64,000 nt of DNA from Geodermatophilus amargosae (GTDB taxonomy: Bacteria > Actinomycetota > Actinomycetes > Mycobacteriales > Geodermatophilaceae): contig NZ_FPBA01000001.1 in assembly GCF_900116515.1 (NCBI RefSeq), positions 62,001 through 126,000 of the forward strand, read 5' to 3'. Position numbers and translations under genes: made by a program. The notes under the pieces are model-generated. The model had not been told where the DNA came from. It worked only from the letters and a program-made list of their open reading frames with translations, and ran no database searches. Position 1 is the first letter of the stretch. Each line of letters opens with the position of its first letter. Shown here piece after piece: positions 1 to 7,294 of the stretch.

Positions 1-724
1 GGCCGGCCGACCGGGTGGCCGCGTAGCCGCCGAGCGTGGCGTACTCCCAGCTCTGCGGCAGGTGCCCGAGCGTCAGCCCGCGCGCGCCGAGTACCTCCTC
101 GAACGCCGGCCCGCGCATGCCCGGGCCCACGGTGACCAGCGACGACGCGACGTCGACGGAGGTCACCGACGCCATCCGCGAGACGTCGACCGACAGCGAG
201 GGCCGGTCGTCGGGGTCCATCCCCGACAGACCGCCCACCACGCTGGTGCCGCCGCCGAACGGGACGACGACGACGCCGTGCTCGGCGCACAGCGCGAGCA
301 GCGCGACGGTCTCCTCGGTGCTGCCGGGCAGGACGACGGCATCGGGGGCGTCGGAGGCGTCGCCCTCCCGCCGGCGCAGCAGGTCGAGGTAGCTCTTGCC
401 ACCGGCCCGCCGCAGCCGTGCCTCGCGGTCGGTGCGCACGTGCTCCTCGCCGAGCAGCGCGACCAGCGCGTCGTGGGCCTCCGCGGGCAGCCGCGAGGGC
501 GCCAGCCGGATCTCGCCGACGGCGACCGGCGGGGTCGGTCGCGGCTCCCAGCCCAGCTCCTTCTCCAGGTGGCGGCGGGCGGCCTTGGGCAGCGCGGTGG
601 CCGGGTCGGGGTCGCGGTCGGGCTCGAGCCGGCCCTCGGGGACGCCCTCCGGCCCGGTCCCCGTGGCTCCGCGGGAGCCGCCGGGCCCCCATCCCTGGAT
701 GGTCAGTTCCGGCTGCTCGGGCAC
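1..724 (-). CDS. FAD-binding oxidase, alkyl-DHAP synthase-like (N-terminal part, runs off window)
   Basis: Only the first 241 residues are in the window; the gene continues past base 1. The frame from a GTG at 724 reads through without a stop. Residues about 120-170 carry the FAD-binding PP-loop region of the vanillyl-alcohol oxidase/ADPS superfamily, with PFGGGTSVVGG as the pyrophosphate-binding stretch. The family makes ether-lipid precursors or oxidises hydroxy acids; actinobacterial members are often annotated as alkyldihydroxyacetonephosphate synthase without biochemical proof. Its start lies 38 bp from the divergent glycerol-3-phosphate dehydrogenase, and both would act around DHAP, so a shared promoter region is plausible. 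The exact substrate is not decidable here. Confidence 0.8.
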   Translation of the reverse strand, partial: MPEQPELTIQGWGPGGSRGATGTGPEGVPEGRLEPDRDPDPATALPKAARRHLEKELGWEPRPTPPVAVGEIRLAPSRLPAEAHDALVALLGEEHVRTDREARLRRAGGKSYLDLLRRREGDASDAPDAVVLPGSTEETVALLALCAEHGVVVVPFGGGTSVVGGLSGMDPDDRPSLSVDVSRMASVTSVDVASSLVTVGPGMRGPAFEEVLGARGLTLGHLPQSWEYATLGGYAATRSAG

Positions 725-762
725 GGCTACAGTCTGCCGGTGCTCCGACCGGGACCCCGCAC

Positions 763-2271
763 GTGACCGGCGACCCCGACCTCACGCCGGAGCGCCGCGC
801 GGCCGACGTCGAGGCGCTGACCAGCGGCGACGTCGACGTCGTGGTGGTCGGCGGGGGAGTGACCGGCGCCGGTGTGGCACTGGACGCCGCCGCGCGCGGC
901 CTGTCCGTGGCGCTGCTCGAGCGGACCGACCTCGCCGCCGGCACCAGCCGCTGGTCGAGCAAGCTCGTGCACGGCGGGCTGCGCTACCTGGCGCACGGCG
1001 GGATCGGCCTGGCGCGGGAGAGCGCCCGCGAGCGCGCCGTCCTGATGCGCAGCACGGCGCCGCACCTGGTCCGGGCGCTGCCGTTCCTGGTGCCCGACGC
1101 CGCGGGCCGCGACGTCAGTGCCGTCGGTGCGCTGGGCGGGCGGCTCGGCGACGCGGTGCGGACCTCCGTGCGCGGCGGTCGCGGCTCGCTGCCGGGCACC
1201 CGCCGCGTGGGCCCCGCCGAGGTCGCGCGGCTGACGCCCGCGGTGCGCCCCGGCCGCGGCGGCGCGGTCTTCTGGGACGGCCAGCTTGCCGACGACGCCC
1301 GGCTGGTGGTCGCGCTGGCCCGCACGGCCGCCGCGCACGGGGCGCGGGTGCTGACCGGGGCGCGGGTGGTCGCCGTCGACGGCGGCGAGGTGCACGCGGA
1401 CGTCGACGGCGCGGCGCTGACCCTGCGGGCCGGCGCGGTGGTCAACGCGACCGGCGTGTGGGCGCAGGCGCTGGCGCCCGGCATCCGGCTGGCGCCCTCG
1501 CGCGGCTCGCACGTCGTCGTCCGCGCGGAGCGGCTCGGCGACCCGCTCGCCGCGCTGACCGTGCCGCTGCCCGGCTCGCGGTCGCGATACGTCTTCGCGC
1601 TGCCGCAGCCCGACGGGCCGGTGTACCTGGGGCTCACCGACGAACCGGTGCCCGGGCCGGTGCCCGACGACGACCCGGTCCCGTCGGACGCCGAGGTGCG
1701 GCAGTTGCTCGACACGGTCAACCGGGTGCTGGCCGTGCCGCTGACCCACGACGACGTCGTCGGCGCCTACGCCGGGCTGCGGCCGCTGGTGCTGCCGGAG
1801 TCGGCGGGGACGGGGCCGGGGGGCGCCACCGCCGACCTGTCCCGCAGGCACCTGCTGCGGTGGGACGGACCGGTCCTCTCCGTCGTCGGCGGGAAGCTGA
1901 CCACCTACCGCGCCATGGCCGCCGAGGCCGTCGACGCCGTGGTCGCGCGGCTGGGCCGCGGTGCGCGGCGGTCGCCCACGGCCCGGCTGCCGCTGGTGGG
2001 GGCGGCGTCGCGGGCGGAGCTGGCCGCCGTCGCCGCGCCGGCCCGGCTGGTCGCCCGGTACGGCACCGAGGCGCCGCGGGTGGCCGACCTCGGCCCCGAC
2101 CCGGTGGTCGCGGGGCGGCCGGAGACGGTGGGGGAGCTGCGCTTCGGCGCGGTGGCCGAGGGTGCGCGGACCGTCGCCGACCTGCTCGACCGGCGGGTGC
2201 GCCTCGGCCTGGTCCCCGCCGACCGCGAGCGCGCGCTCGGCGCCGCCGAGGCCGTCCTGGGCGAGGCATAG
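763..2271 (+). CDS. glpD: Glycerol-3-phosphate dehydrogenase, FAD-dependent
   Basis: Predicted 502 aa enzyme oxidising sn-glycerol 3-phosphate to DHAP with electrons passed to quinone at the membrane face. The N-terminus has a Rossmann FAD motif (VVVVGGGVTGAGVALDAAAR, about residues 27-46) followed by SRWSSKLVHGGLRYL, characteristic of GlpD. A second FAD-contact region, VVGGKLTTYRAMAAEAVD, lies near residue 375. Length is within the family range, although the C-terminal cap is short. The GTG at 763 was chosen because it leaves a normal leader before the Rossmann strand and just clears the divergent FAD oxidase. Its TAG stop lies inside a 59-nt palindromic repeat (2265-2323). Confidence 0.88.
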   Translation: MTGDPDLTPERRAADVEALTSGDVDVVVVGGGVTGAGVALDAAARGLSVALLERTDLAAGTSRWSSKLVHGGLRYLAHGGIGLARESARERAVLMRSTAPHLVRALPFLVPDAAGRDVSAVGALGGRLGDAVRTSVRGGRGSLPGTRRVGPAEVARLTPAVRPGRGGAVFWDGQLADDARLVVALARTAAAHGARVLTGARVVAVDGGEVHADVDGAALTLRAGAVVNATGVWAQALAPGIRLAPSRGSHVVVRAERLGDPLAALTVPLPGSRSRYVFALPQPDGPVYLGLTDEPVPGPVPDDDPVPSDAEVRQLLDTVNRVLAVPLTHDDVVGAYAGLRPLVLPESAGTGPGGATADLSRRHLLRWDGPVLSVVGGKLTTYRAMAAEAVDAVVARLGRGARRSPTARLPLVGAASRAELAAVAAPARLVARYGTEAPRVADLGPDPVVAGRPETVGELRFGAVAEGARTVADLLDRRVRLGLVPADRERALGAAEAVLGEA

Positions 2272-2323
2272 GAAGCTCTGCGCACGTATCCGGCGGGGAG
2301 ACGTGCGGATCGCTTCCCATGCC
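2265..2323. repeat. 59-nt palindromic repeat, copy 1
   Basis: Outer arms GGCATAGGAAGC and GCTTCCCATGCC pair at 11 of 12 positions. After an internal loop, inner arms GCACGT and ACGTGC pair perfectly. A second copy of identical length lies at 19916-19974. The TAG stop of the preceding dehydrogenase (2269-2271) is inside the left arm. It could be a terminator, a REP/MITE-like element or an RNA-processing site; there is no U-tract. Confidence 0.7.
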
Positions 2324-2385
2324 CCTCTGTCTCATCTGGTGGGAAGTCTGTTCCGCTCAGTGGGACGAGCGAGCAGGATGCCGGC

Positions 2386-3180
2386 GTGGACACCTACACG
2401 CACGGGCACGCCGAGCCGGTCCTGCAGTCGCACCGCTGGCGGACCGCCGAGAACTCCGCCGCGTACCTGCTGCCGCACCTGCGGCCCGGCCTCGACCTGC
2501 TCGACGTCGGGTGCGGGCCGGGGACGATCACCGTCGACCTCGCCCGCCGGGTGGCCCCGGGACGCGTGCTCGGCCTCGACGTCTCGCCCGACCCGCTCGA
2601 CGAGGCGCGGGACCTCGCCGAGCGGGAGGGCGTCGCGGTGACCTTCGCCGTCGGCGACGTGTACGCGCTCGACCTGCCCGACGACTCGGTCGACGTCGTC
2701 CACGCCCACCAGGTGCTGCAGCACCTGACCGACCCGGTCGCCGCCCTGCGCGAGATGGCGCGGGTGTGCCGCCCCGGCGGGCTGCTCGCCGTCCGCGACG
2801 TGGACTACGCCGCCACCACCTGGTTCCCCGCCGACCCGGGCCTGGACCGCTGGCTGGACCTGTACGGCCGCGTGGCCCGGGCCAACGACGCCGAACCCGA
2901 CGCCGGCCGCAGACTGCTGACGTGGTCCCACGCGGCGGGACTGCGTGACGTCACCGCGTCGGCGTCGTCGTGGTGCTACGCCTCGGCGGCCGAGCGGGAG
3001 TGGTGGGGCCGCTCCTGGGCCGGCCGCGCGACGGCGTCCGCATTCGCCGAGCAGGCGCAGTCCTACGGGCTGGCCACGCGGGACGAGCTGGGGGAGCTCG
3101 CCGCCGCGTGGCTGCGCTGGGCCGCCGCGGACGACGGCTGGCTCGCGATGCTGCACGGCGAGCTCCTCGTCCGCGTGTGA
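2386..3180 (+). CDS. Class I SAM-dependent methyltransferase
   Basis: 264 aa. The SAM-binding motif I is clear (LDVGCGPGTITVDLA, about residues 39-53), followed by the acidic end of beta-2 (LGLDVSPDPLDEAR), the post-motif GDVYALDLPDDSVDVVHAHQVLQH and LREMARVCRPGGLLAVRD. This is a Methyltransf_11/UbiE-like fold. The methyl acceptor is unknown: the region after residue 150 is not one I can assign. GTG at 2386 is used; an ATG at 2378 is out of frame. It stands alone between the palindromic repeat and a strong hairpin, so it is probably monocistronic. Confidence 0.85.
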   Translation: MDTYTHGHAEPVLQSHRWRTAENSAAYLLPHLRPGLDLLDVGCGPGTITVDLARRVAPGRVLGLDVSPDPLDEARDLAEREGVAVTFAVGDVYALDLPDDSVDVVHAHQVLQHLTDPVAALREMARVCRPGGLLAVRDVDYAATTWFPADPGLDRWLDLYGRVARANDAEPDAGRRLLTWSHAAGLRDVTASASSWCYASAAEREWWGRSWAGRATASAFAEQAQSYGLATRDELGELAAAWLRWAAADDGWLAMLHGELLVRV

Positions 3181-3183
3181 ACG

Positions 3184-3245
3184 GCCGAGATCGGCGGTCC
3201 CGCACGCCTCGGGGCCCGGAGCCGTACGAGACCGCCGATCTCGGC
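3184..3245. terminator. Bidirectional hairpin between convergent genes
   Basis: Perfect 16-bp arms GCCGAGATCGGCGGTC (3184-3199) and its complement (3230-3245) flank a 30-nt loop. It sits between the methyltransferase stop and the MerR gene stop, which converge. No U-tract is present, as is common in high-GC actinobacteria. Confidence 0.65.
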
Positions 3246-3258
3246 GCGCGGAGGAGCG

Positions 3259-4011
3259 TCAGCCCGGGCGGGCGGCGTTGGCCTGGACCGCGGTGCTGAC
3301 CCACTGCGCGAGGCCGGGCGCCACGTTCTCGTACGTCGCGGTGAACCGCTCGTCCTCGACGTACATCCGGCCGAGCGAGGCGTGCATCTCCGGCGGGCAG
3401 TCGTAGAAGTCCCGCGTGATCTGCTGCCGGTGCTCCTCGGCGAGGTCCATCGCCGGCGCGGAGTCCGGTGCGACGCCGGCCCGCAGCGCCTCGGCCATCC
3501 GCCGCATCAGGTCCTCGCCGTCGGCCTTGATCCGCAGCCAGTCGTCCTTGGTGTAGGCCGCGCTGCGCCGCGAGGACTCGCGGTAGGCGTCGGTGTCGCC
3601 CCAGCGCTCCTGCACCTCGGCCTCGTACTGCTCCGGGTCGTGCTCGCCGAACACCTCGAACCGCTCCTGCGGGGTCAGTGAGATCCCCATCTGTCTCGCC
3701 TCCATCTCCTTCTCGACGGCCGCGACCATCGCCTGCGTGCGCTCCAGCCGGTCCCGCAGCAGCCGGTGCTGCCGGCGCAGGTGCTCGGCGGGGTCGGCGG
3801 ACGGGTCGTCCAGCAGGCTCGCGACCTCCTCGAGGGGGAACCCGAGCTCGCGGTAGAGCAGCACCTGGTGCAGCCGGTCCAGGTCCGCCGCCGAGTAGCG
3901 GCGGTACCCGGCCGCGGTGCGGCCCGACGGCGACAGCAGGCCGATCCGGTCGTAGTGGTGCAGCGTGCGCACCGTGACGCCGGCCAGCGCCGCCACCTCT
4001 CCCACGTTCAC
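3259..4011 (-). CDS. MerR-family regulator with TipAS-type antibiotic-binding domain
   Basis: 250 aa. The N-terminal winged helix reads VGEVAALAGVTVRTLHHYDR, followed by the RRYSAADLDRLHQVLLYRELGF wing and a dimerisation helix to about residue 110. The C-terminal part has the TipAS pattern (FGEHDPEQYEAEVQERWGDT, later RDFYDCPPEMHASLGRMYVED), the globin-like domain that captures thiopeptides and other drugs in Streptomyces TipA. Start is GTG at 4011 with a GGAGGGA site 5-6 nt upstream. A MerR-type promoter dyad lies at 4048-4064, so autoregulation is likely. The divergent dehalogenase may share control. Confidence 0.88.
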   Translation of the reverse strand: MNVGEVAALAGVTVRTLHHYDRIGLLSPSGRTAAGYRRYSAADLDRLHQVLLYRELGFPLEEVASLLDDPSADPAEHLRRQHRLLRDRLERTQAMVAAVEKEMEARQMGISLTPQERFEVFGEHDPEQYEAEVQERWGDTDAYRESSRRSAAYTKDDWLRIKADGEDLMRRMAEALRAGVAPDSAPAMDLAEEHRQQITRDFYDCPPEMHASLGRMYVEDERFTATYENVAPGLAQWVSTAVQANAARPG

Positions 4012-4038
4012 GCGGGTCCCTCCTCCCTGACGACGACG

Positions 4039-4069
4039 AGTGCACAGCCTGACGTCGCGTCAGGGTCAA
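4039..4069 (-). promoter_or_regulatory. MerR-type promoter/operator for the TipA-like gene
   Basis: On the minus strand TTGACC (4069-4064) acts as -35. The dyad CCTGACGTCGCGTCAGG (4048-4064) fills the spacer, and a weak -10 (TGTGCA or TGCACT) follows at a 17-19 nt spacing. MerR regulators bind such long-spacer dyads and untwist them on induction. The site lies 28-58 nt upstream of the gene start. Confidence 0.6.
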
Positions 4070-4118
4070 GCGCGATGTCCGGACGGCGCGCGGGCGGTGC
4101 CTGGGCGAGGATGCCGGG

Positions 4119-5027
4119 GTGGCCGCTGAGGACGACCGTGTCAGTGACGAGGTCTCGCACGAGGACCCCTTCCCGCGGCAGCGGCTGACCGTCCGCGGCA
4201 CCGAGATGGCCTACGTCGACGTCGGCGAGGGCGACCCGATCGTCTTCCTGCACGGCAACCCGACGTCGTCCTACCTGTGGCGCAACGTGATCCCGCACGT
4301 GCAGCACCTCGGCCGCTGCATCGCGCCGGACCTGGTCGGCATGGGCGAGTCGGGCAAGCTCCCCGACCCCGGGCGCGGCACCTACTCCTTCGCCACGCAC
4401 GCCGCGCACCTGACCGGCCTCCTCGAGGCGCTCGGCGTCGAGCGGCGAGTCGTCTTCGTGCTGCACGACTGGGGCTCGGCGCTGGGCTTCGACTGGGCCC
4501 GCTCGCACCCCGAGGCGGTGCGCGGGCTGGCCTTCACCGAGGCGATCGTCACCCCGATGACCTGGGCCGACTGGCCGGCCGACGCCCGGAAGATCTTCCA
4601 GACCATGCGCGGCGACGACGGCGAGACCGTCATCCTGGACAAGAACGTCTTCGTCGAGCGGATCCTCCCGGCGTCCACGCTGCGCGGGCTCACCCCGGAG
4701 GCGCACGAGCGGTACCGGCAGCCCTTCCGGGAGCGCGAGGACCGCTGGCCCACGCTGGAGTGGCCGCGGCAGATCCCCCTCTCCAACGTCCCGCCGGCGG
4801 TGCACGACGTCGTCGGCCGGTACGGGTACTGGCTGCGCACCAGCGCCGTCCCCAAGCTGTTCCTGAACGCCGACCCCGGCTCGATCCTGGTCGGCCGGCA
4901 GCGCGCGCTGGTCCGCAAGTGGCCGTCGGTCACCGAGGTGACCGTGCCCGGCGCGCACTTCGTGCCCGAGGACTCGCCGCACGCGATCGGCCGGGCGCTG
5001 GCCGACTGGATCCCGACGCTCCCCTAG
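4119..5027 (+). CDS. dhaA: Haloalkane dehalogenase (HLD-II, LinB/DhaA-like)
   Basis: 302 aa alpha/beta hydrolase that would hydrolyse carbon-halogen bonds of haloalkanes to alcohol and halide in the cytoplasm. The HLD-II catalytic pentad is visible: Asn47 of HGNPTSSYLWRN (halide binding), nucleophile Asp117 and Trp118 of LHDWGSALGFDWA, acid Glu141 of FTEAIVTP, and His280 of PGAHFVPEDSP. The numbering is offset by 8-9 residues from LinB Asn38, Asp108, Trp109, Glu132 and His272. The GTG at 4119 gives a slightly long N-terminus; GTG 4140 is an alternative. It is divergent from the TipA-like regulator, and its TAG stop shares a CTAG with the convergent AraC gene. Confidence 0.87.
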   Translation: MAAEDDRVSDEVSHEDPFPRQRLTVRGTEMAYVDVGEGDPIVFLHGNPTSSYLWRNVIPHVQHLGRCIAPDLVGMGESGKLPDPGRGTYSFATHAAHLTGLLEALGVERRVVFVLHDWGSALGFDWARSHPEAVRGLAFTEAIVTPMTWADWPADARKIFQTMRGDDGETVILDKNVFVERILPASTLRGLTPEAHERYRQPFREREDRWPTLEWPRQIPLSNVPPAVHDVVGRYGYWLRTSAVPKLFLNADPGSILVGRQRALVRKWPSVTEVTVPGAHFVPEDSPHAIGRALADWIPTLP

Positions 5028-5878
5028 GTCCCGGCCCGGGCGCGGGCGAGATAGGCCGACGGCGTCACCCCGACGACGGACCGGAACTCGCGGCTGAAGT
5101 GCGACTGGTCGAACCAGCCGAGCGAGGCCGCGAGCCCGGCCAGGTCGGTGACCTCCCCGCCGTCGATGGCGGCCGCGGCGTCCTGCAGCCGGTAGCGCGC
5201 CAGCACCGCCTTGGGGCTCACGCCGACGTACCCGGCGAAGAGCCGTTGCAGCGACCGCGTGCTCGTGCCGGCCAGCGCGGCGACCTGGTCGACGCGCACC
5301 AGATCCCGGTCCGCGGCCATCCGCTCGAGCAGCGCCCGCAGGTCGAGGTACGCCGGTGCCGGCTCGGGTGCCAGCGGCGCGAGCGCGGCGTCGAGGACGG
5401 CGGCCCGCGCGTCGTCGTCCTCCTCGGCGAGCACGGCCGGGAGCAGTGCGGCGGCGTCGAGGCCGGGGAGCTGGCCGGCCAGCGGGACGGCGGCACCGGG
5501 GGCCGGGGGGCGGCCGCCCATCGCGACCCAGCCGCCGGGCCGGAACTTCGCCGCCGTCACCCGCCCGGCGCCGGTCAGGTCCACGACGAACCGCCGGGGG
5601 ACGACGCCGTGCAGCAGCACCGCGGGCAGGTCGACGCCGAACCGGTGGTCGGTGCCCGTCTCCACGGACAGGTTGACGCTCGGGTGGCTGAGCACCTCCG
5701 ACCGGTACGGCGGGCGGCCCGTCAGGTCCCAGGACACCGACCACCAGCGCTCCACGAACGGCTCCAGCTCCGGCGCGACCGGGGCGTCGCGCCGCAGTCC
5801 GGCCACCCGGGCGGTCTCGCCGGGCCGGAGCAGGCCACGCGTCGTCGGATCGGCTGTCGCGTTCCTCCAAGACGACAC
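5024..5878 (-). CDS. AraC-family transcriptional regulator
   Basis: 284 aa. The C-terminal 100 residues hold two helix-turn-helix motifs: VDQVAALAGTSTRSLQRLFA and the signature TDLAGLAASLGWFDQSHFSREF..VVGVTPSAYL. The N-terminal half (RRDAPVAPELEPFVERWWSVSWDL, HPSVNLSVETG) resembles the DUF6597/AraC-6-type N-terminal domain seen in many actinobacteria, probably a ligand or dimer module. The GTG at 5878 gives VSSWRNATADP and stays clear of the VOC gene that starts 27 bp away on the other strand. Divergence from that VOC protein suggests it is the target. Inducer unknown. Confidence 0.85.
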   Translation of the reverse strand: MSSWRNATADPTTRGLLRPGETARVAGLRRDAPVAPELEPFVERWWSVSWDLTGRPPYRSEVLSHPSVNLSVETGTDHRFGVDLPAVLLHGVVPRRFVVDLTGAGRVTAAKFRPGGWVAMGGRPPAPGAAVPLAGQLPGLDAAALLPAVLAEEDDDARAAVLDAALAPLAPEPAPAYLDLRALLERMAADRDLVRVDQVAALAGTSTRSLQRLFAGYVGVSPKAVLARYRLQDAAAAIDGGEVTDLAGLAASLGWFDQSHFSREFRSVVGVTPSAYLARARAGT

Positions 5879-5905
5879 GGCCGGAGCGTAGGCAGGGTGG
5901 GGGAC

Positions 5906-6385
5906 ATGGCGATCACCGACGGCCGGCCCGACGGCTACACGACCCTGACCCCGTTCCTCGTCTGCTCGCCCGCCGCCGAGGCGATCCGCTTCTACGGGGA
6001 GGTCTTCGGCGCGACGACGGTCAGCCGGATGGACGGCCCCGACGGCACCGTGGTGCACGCGGAGCTGCAGTTCCCCGCCGGCCGCCTGCAACTGGGCGAC
6101 CCGAACCCGCAGTACGGGCTGGTCGCGCCCACCGGGCAGGCCGAGGACCGGGTCAGCGGCTCGACCTGCGTCTACGTGCCCGACGTCGACGCGGTGTTCG
6201 CCGCGGCCGTCGAGCGCGGCGCCACCGTGCGCGAGGAGCCGGCCACCTTCGTCACCGGCGACCGGTTCGCCTCGATCTACGACCCGTTCGGGCACCGCTG
6301 GGCGGTCATGACCCGCGTCGAGGACGTCGGCCCCGAGGAGGCCGAGCGCCGGCTGGCCGAGTGGGCCTCCTCCGGCGGGCAGTGA
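5906..6385 (+). CDS. VOC-family (glyoxalase/PhnB-like) protein
   Basis: 159 aa. It reads TTLTPFLVCSPAAEAIRFYGEVFGA, a typical PhnB/glyoxalase start, and then FASIYDPFGHRWAVMTR, the usual C-terminal metal-site strand. Two beta-alpha-beta-beta-beta modules are expected in this length. Known relatives bind metal and small molecules (aldehyde detoxification, drug binding, or no known activity), so no substrate is proposed. ATG at 5906 follows a GGGGGAC stretch. It is divergently paired with the AraC gene. Confidence 0.8.
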   Translation: MAITDGRPDGYTTLTPFLVCSPAAEAIRFYGEVFGATTVSRMDGPDGTVVHAELQFPAGRLQLGDPNPQYGLVAPTGQAEDRVSGSTCVYVPDVDAVFAAAVERGATVREEPATFVTGDRFASIYDPFGHRWAVMTRVEDVGPEEAERRLAEWASSGGQ

Positions 6386-6410
6386 CTCGCGTCGGAGACG
6401 TCCGGTCGGT

Positions 6411-6472
6411 CGGCTCCCCGGCAGGGCCCCGCCGCGGGCTCGCGAGCGGTGGGGGGCAGGGGGGTCCTCCCC
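6411..6472 (-). repeat. 3'-end hairpin repeat, copy A
   Basis: This G/C-rich element follows the stop of the ABC-2 permease directly. It shares the core GGTGGGGGGCAGG and the trailing GGTCCTCC with copies at 20910, 36288 and 37783. Pairing of the outer arms is weaker than in the other copies. Probably a terminator or REP-like element. Confidence 0.5.
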
Positions 6473-7294
6473 CTAGTCGAGCGCGCGGCGGCGGAAGCCG
6501 ACCAGGCTGAGCACGCCGAACACCACGAGGAAGCCGGTCAGCGCCAGCGCGCACACGGTCAGCGACAGGTGCGGCACCTGCGGCGCCATCTGCGCGCGCA
6601 GCGCCTCGCTGACGTAGGTCAGCGGGTTGAGCGCGCACACCACCTGGAACCAGCGCAGCTGGTCCAGCGCCGGCCACGGGAACTGGGTGGAGCCGGTGAA
6701 CAGCAGCGGCGTCAGGACGACGGCGAAGACGACGTTGATCCGGTTCGGCTTCACGAAGGTGCCCAGTGTCATCCCGATGGCGGCGCCCACCAGCGAGCCG
6801 AGCACCAGGAAGAACACGAGCACCGGGACGTCGGACCAGGTCACCGGCAGCGAGCCCAGCACCCACAGGCCGATCGGGAACATCACCGCCGCCGCCACCA
6901 GCGCCCGCATGGTCGCGAAGACCACCTTCTCGACGGCGACCAGCGCGGTGGGCAGTGGTGCCAGCAGCCGGTCCTCGATCTCCTTGGTGAACGAGAAGTC
7001 GATGACCAGCGGGAACGCGGTGTTCTGCAGCGCGGTCAGGAACGCGGCCAGCGACACGACGCCGGGCAGCAGCACGTCGGCGTAGGCGCTCGAGGTGAAG
7101 CCGAGCTCGACGAGCACCTTGCCGAACACGAACAGCAGGAAGACCGGCTGCAGCACCACCTGCAGCAGGAACGGCACGAACTCCCGGCCGGTGACGAACA
7201 CGTCGCGCCAGAGCAGCGCCGTGAACGCCCGCCCGACGCTCGGCCGGGCGGGGACGGCGGTGCTCGACGCCCTCGGCGTCTCGACGGCGGTCAT
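6473..7294 (-). CDS. ABC-2 type transporter permease
   Basis: 273 aa integral membrane protein with about six hydrophobic segments, including FLLQVVLQPVFLLFVFGKV, VVSLAAFLTALQNTAFPLVI and the C-terminal SLTVCALALTGFLVVFGVLS. The stretch FSFTKEIEDRLLAPLPTALVA matches the conserved amphipathic loop of DrrB/NodJ-like ABC-2 permeases. It overlaps the ATPase stop by 4 bp (ATGA), so the two are translationally coupled and form one exporter, probably for a drug, lipid or polysaccharide-like substrate. Cargo cannot be read from sequence. Confidence 0.88.
   Translation of the reverse strand: MTAVETPRASSTAVPARPSVGRAFTALLWRDVFVTGREFVPFLLQVVLQPVFLLFVFGKVLVELGFTSSAYADVLLPGVVSLAAFLTALQNTAFPLVIDFSFTKEIEDRLLAPLPTALVAVEKVVFATMRALVAAAVMFPIGLWVLGSLPVTWSDVPVLVFFLVLGSLVGAAIGMTLGTFVKPNRINVVFAVVLTPLLFTGSTQFPWPALDQLRWFQVVCALNPLTYVSEALRAQMAPQVPHLSLTVCALALTGFLVVFGVLSLVGFRRRALD

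Noticed and set aside
396-2948. Very long plus-strand open frame across the FAD oxidase, glpD and methyltransferase region
   Set aside because: It is Arg/Ala/Gly-rich with no recognisable fold and is out of frame with three clear genes; a high-GC shadow.
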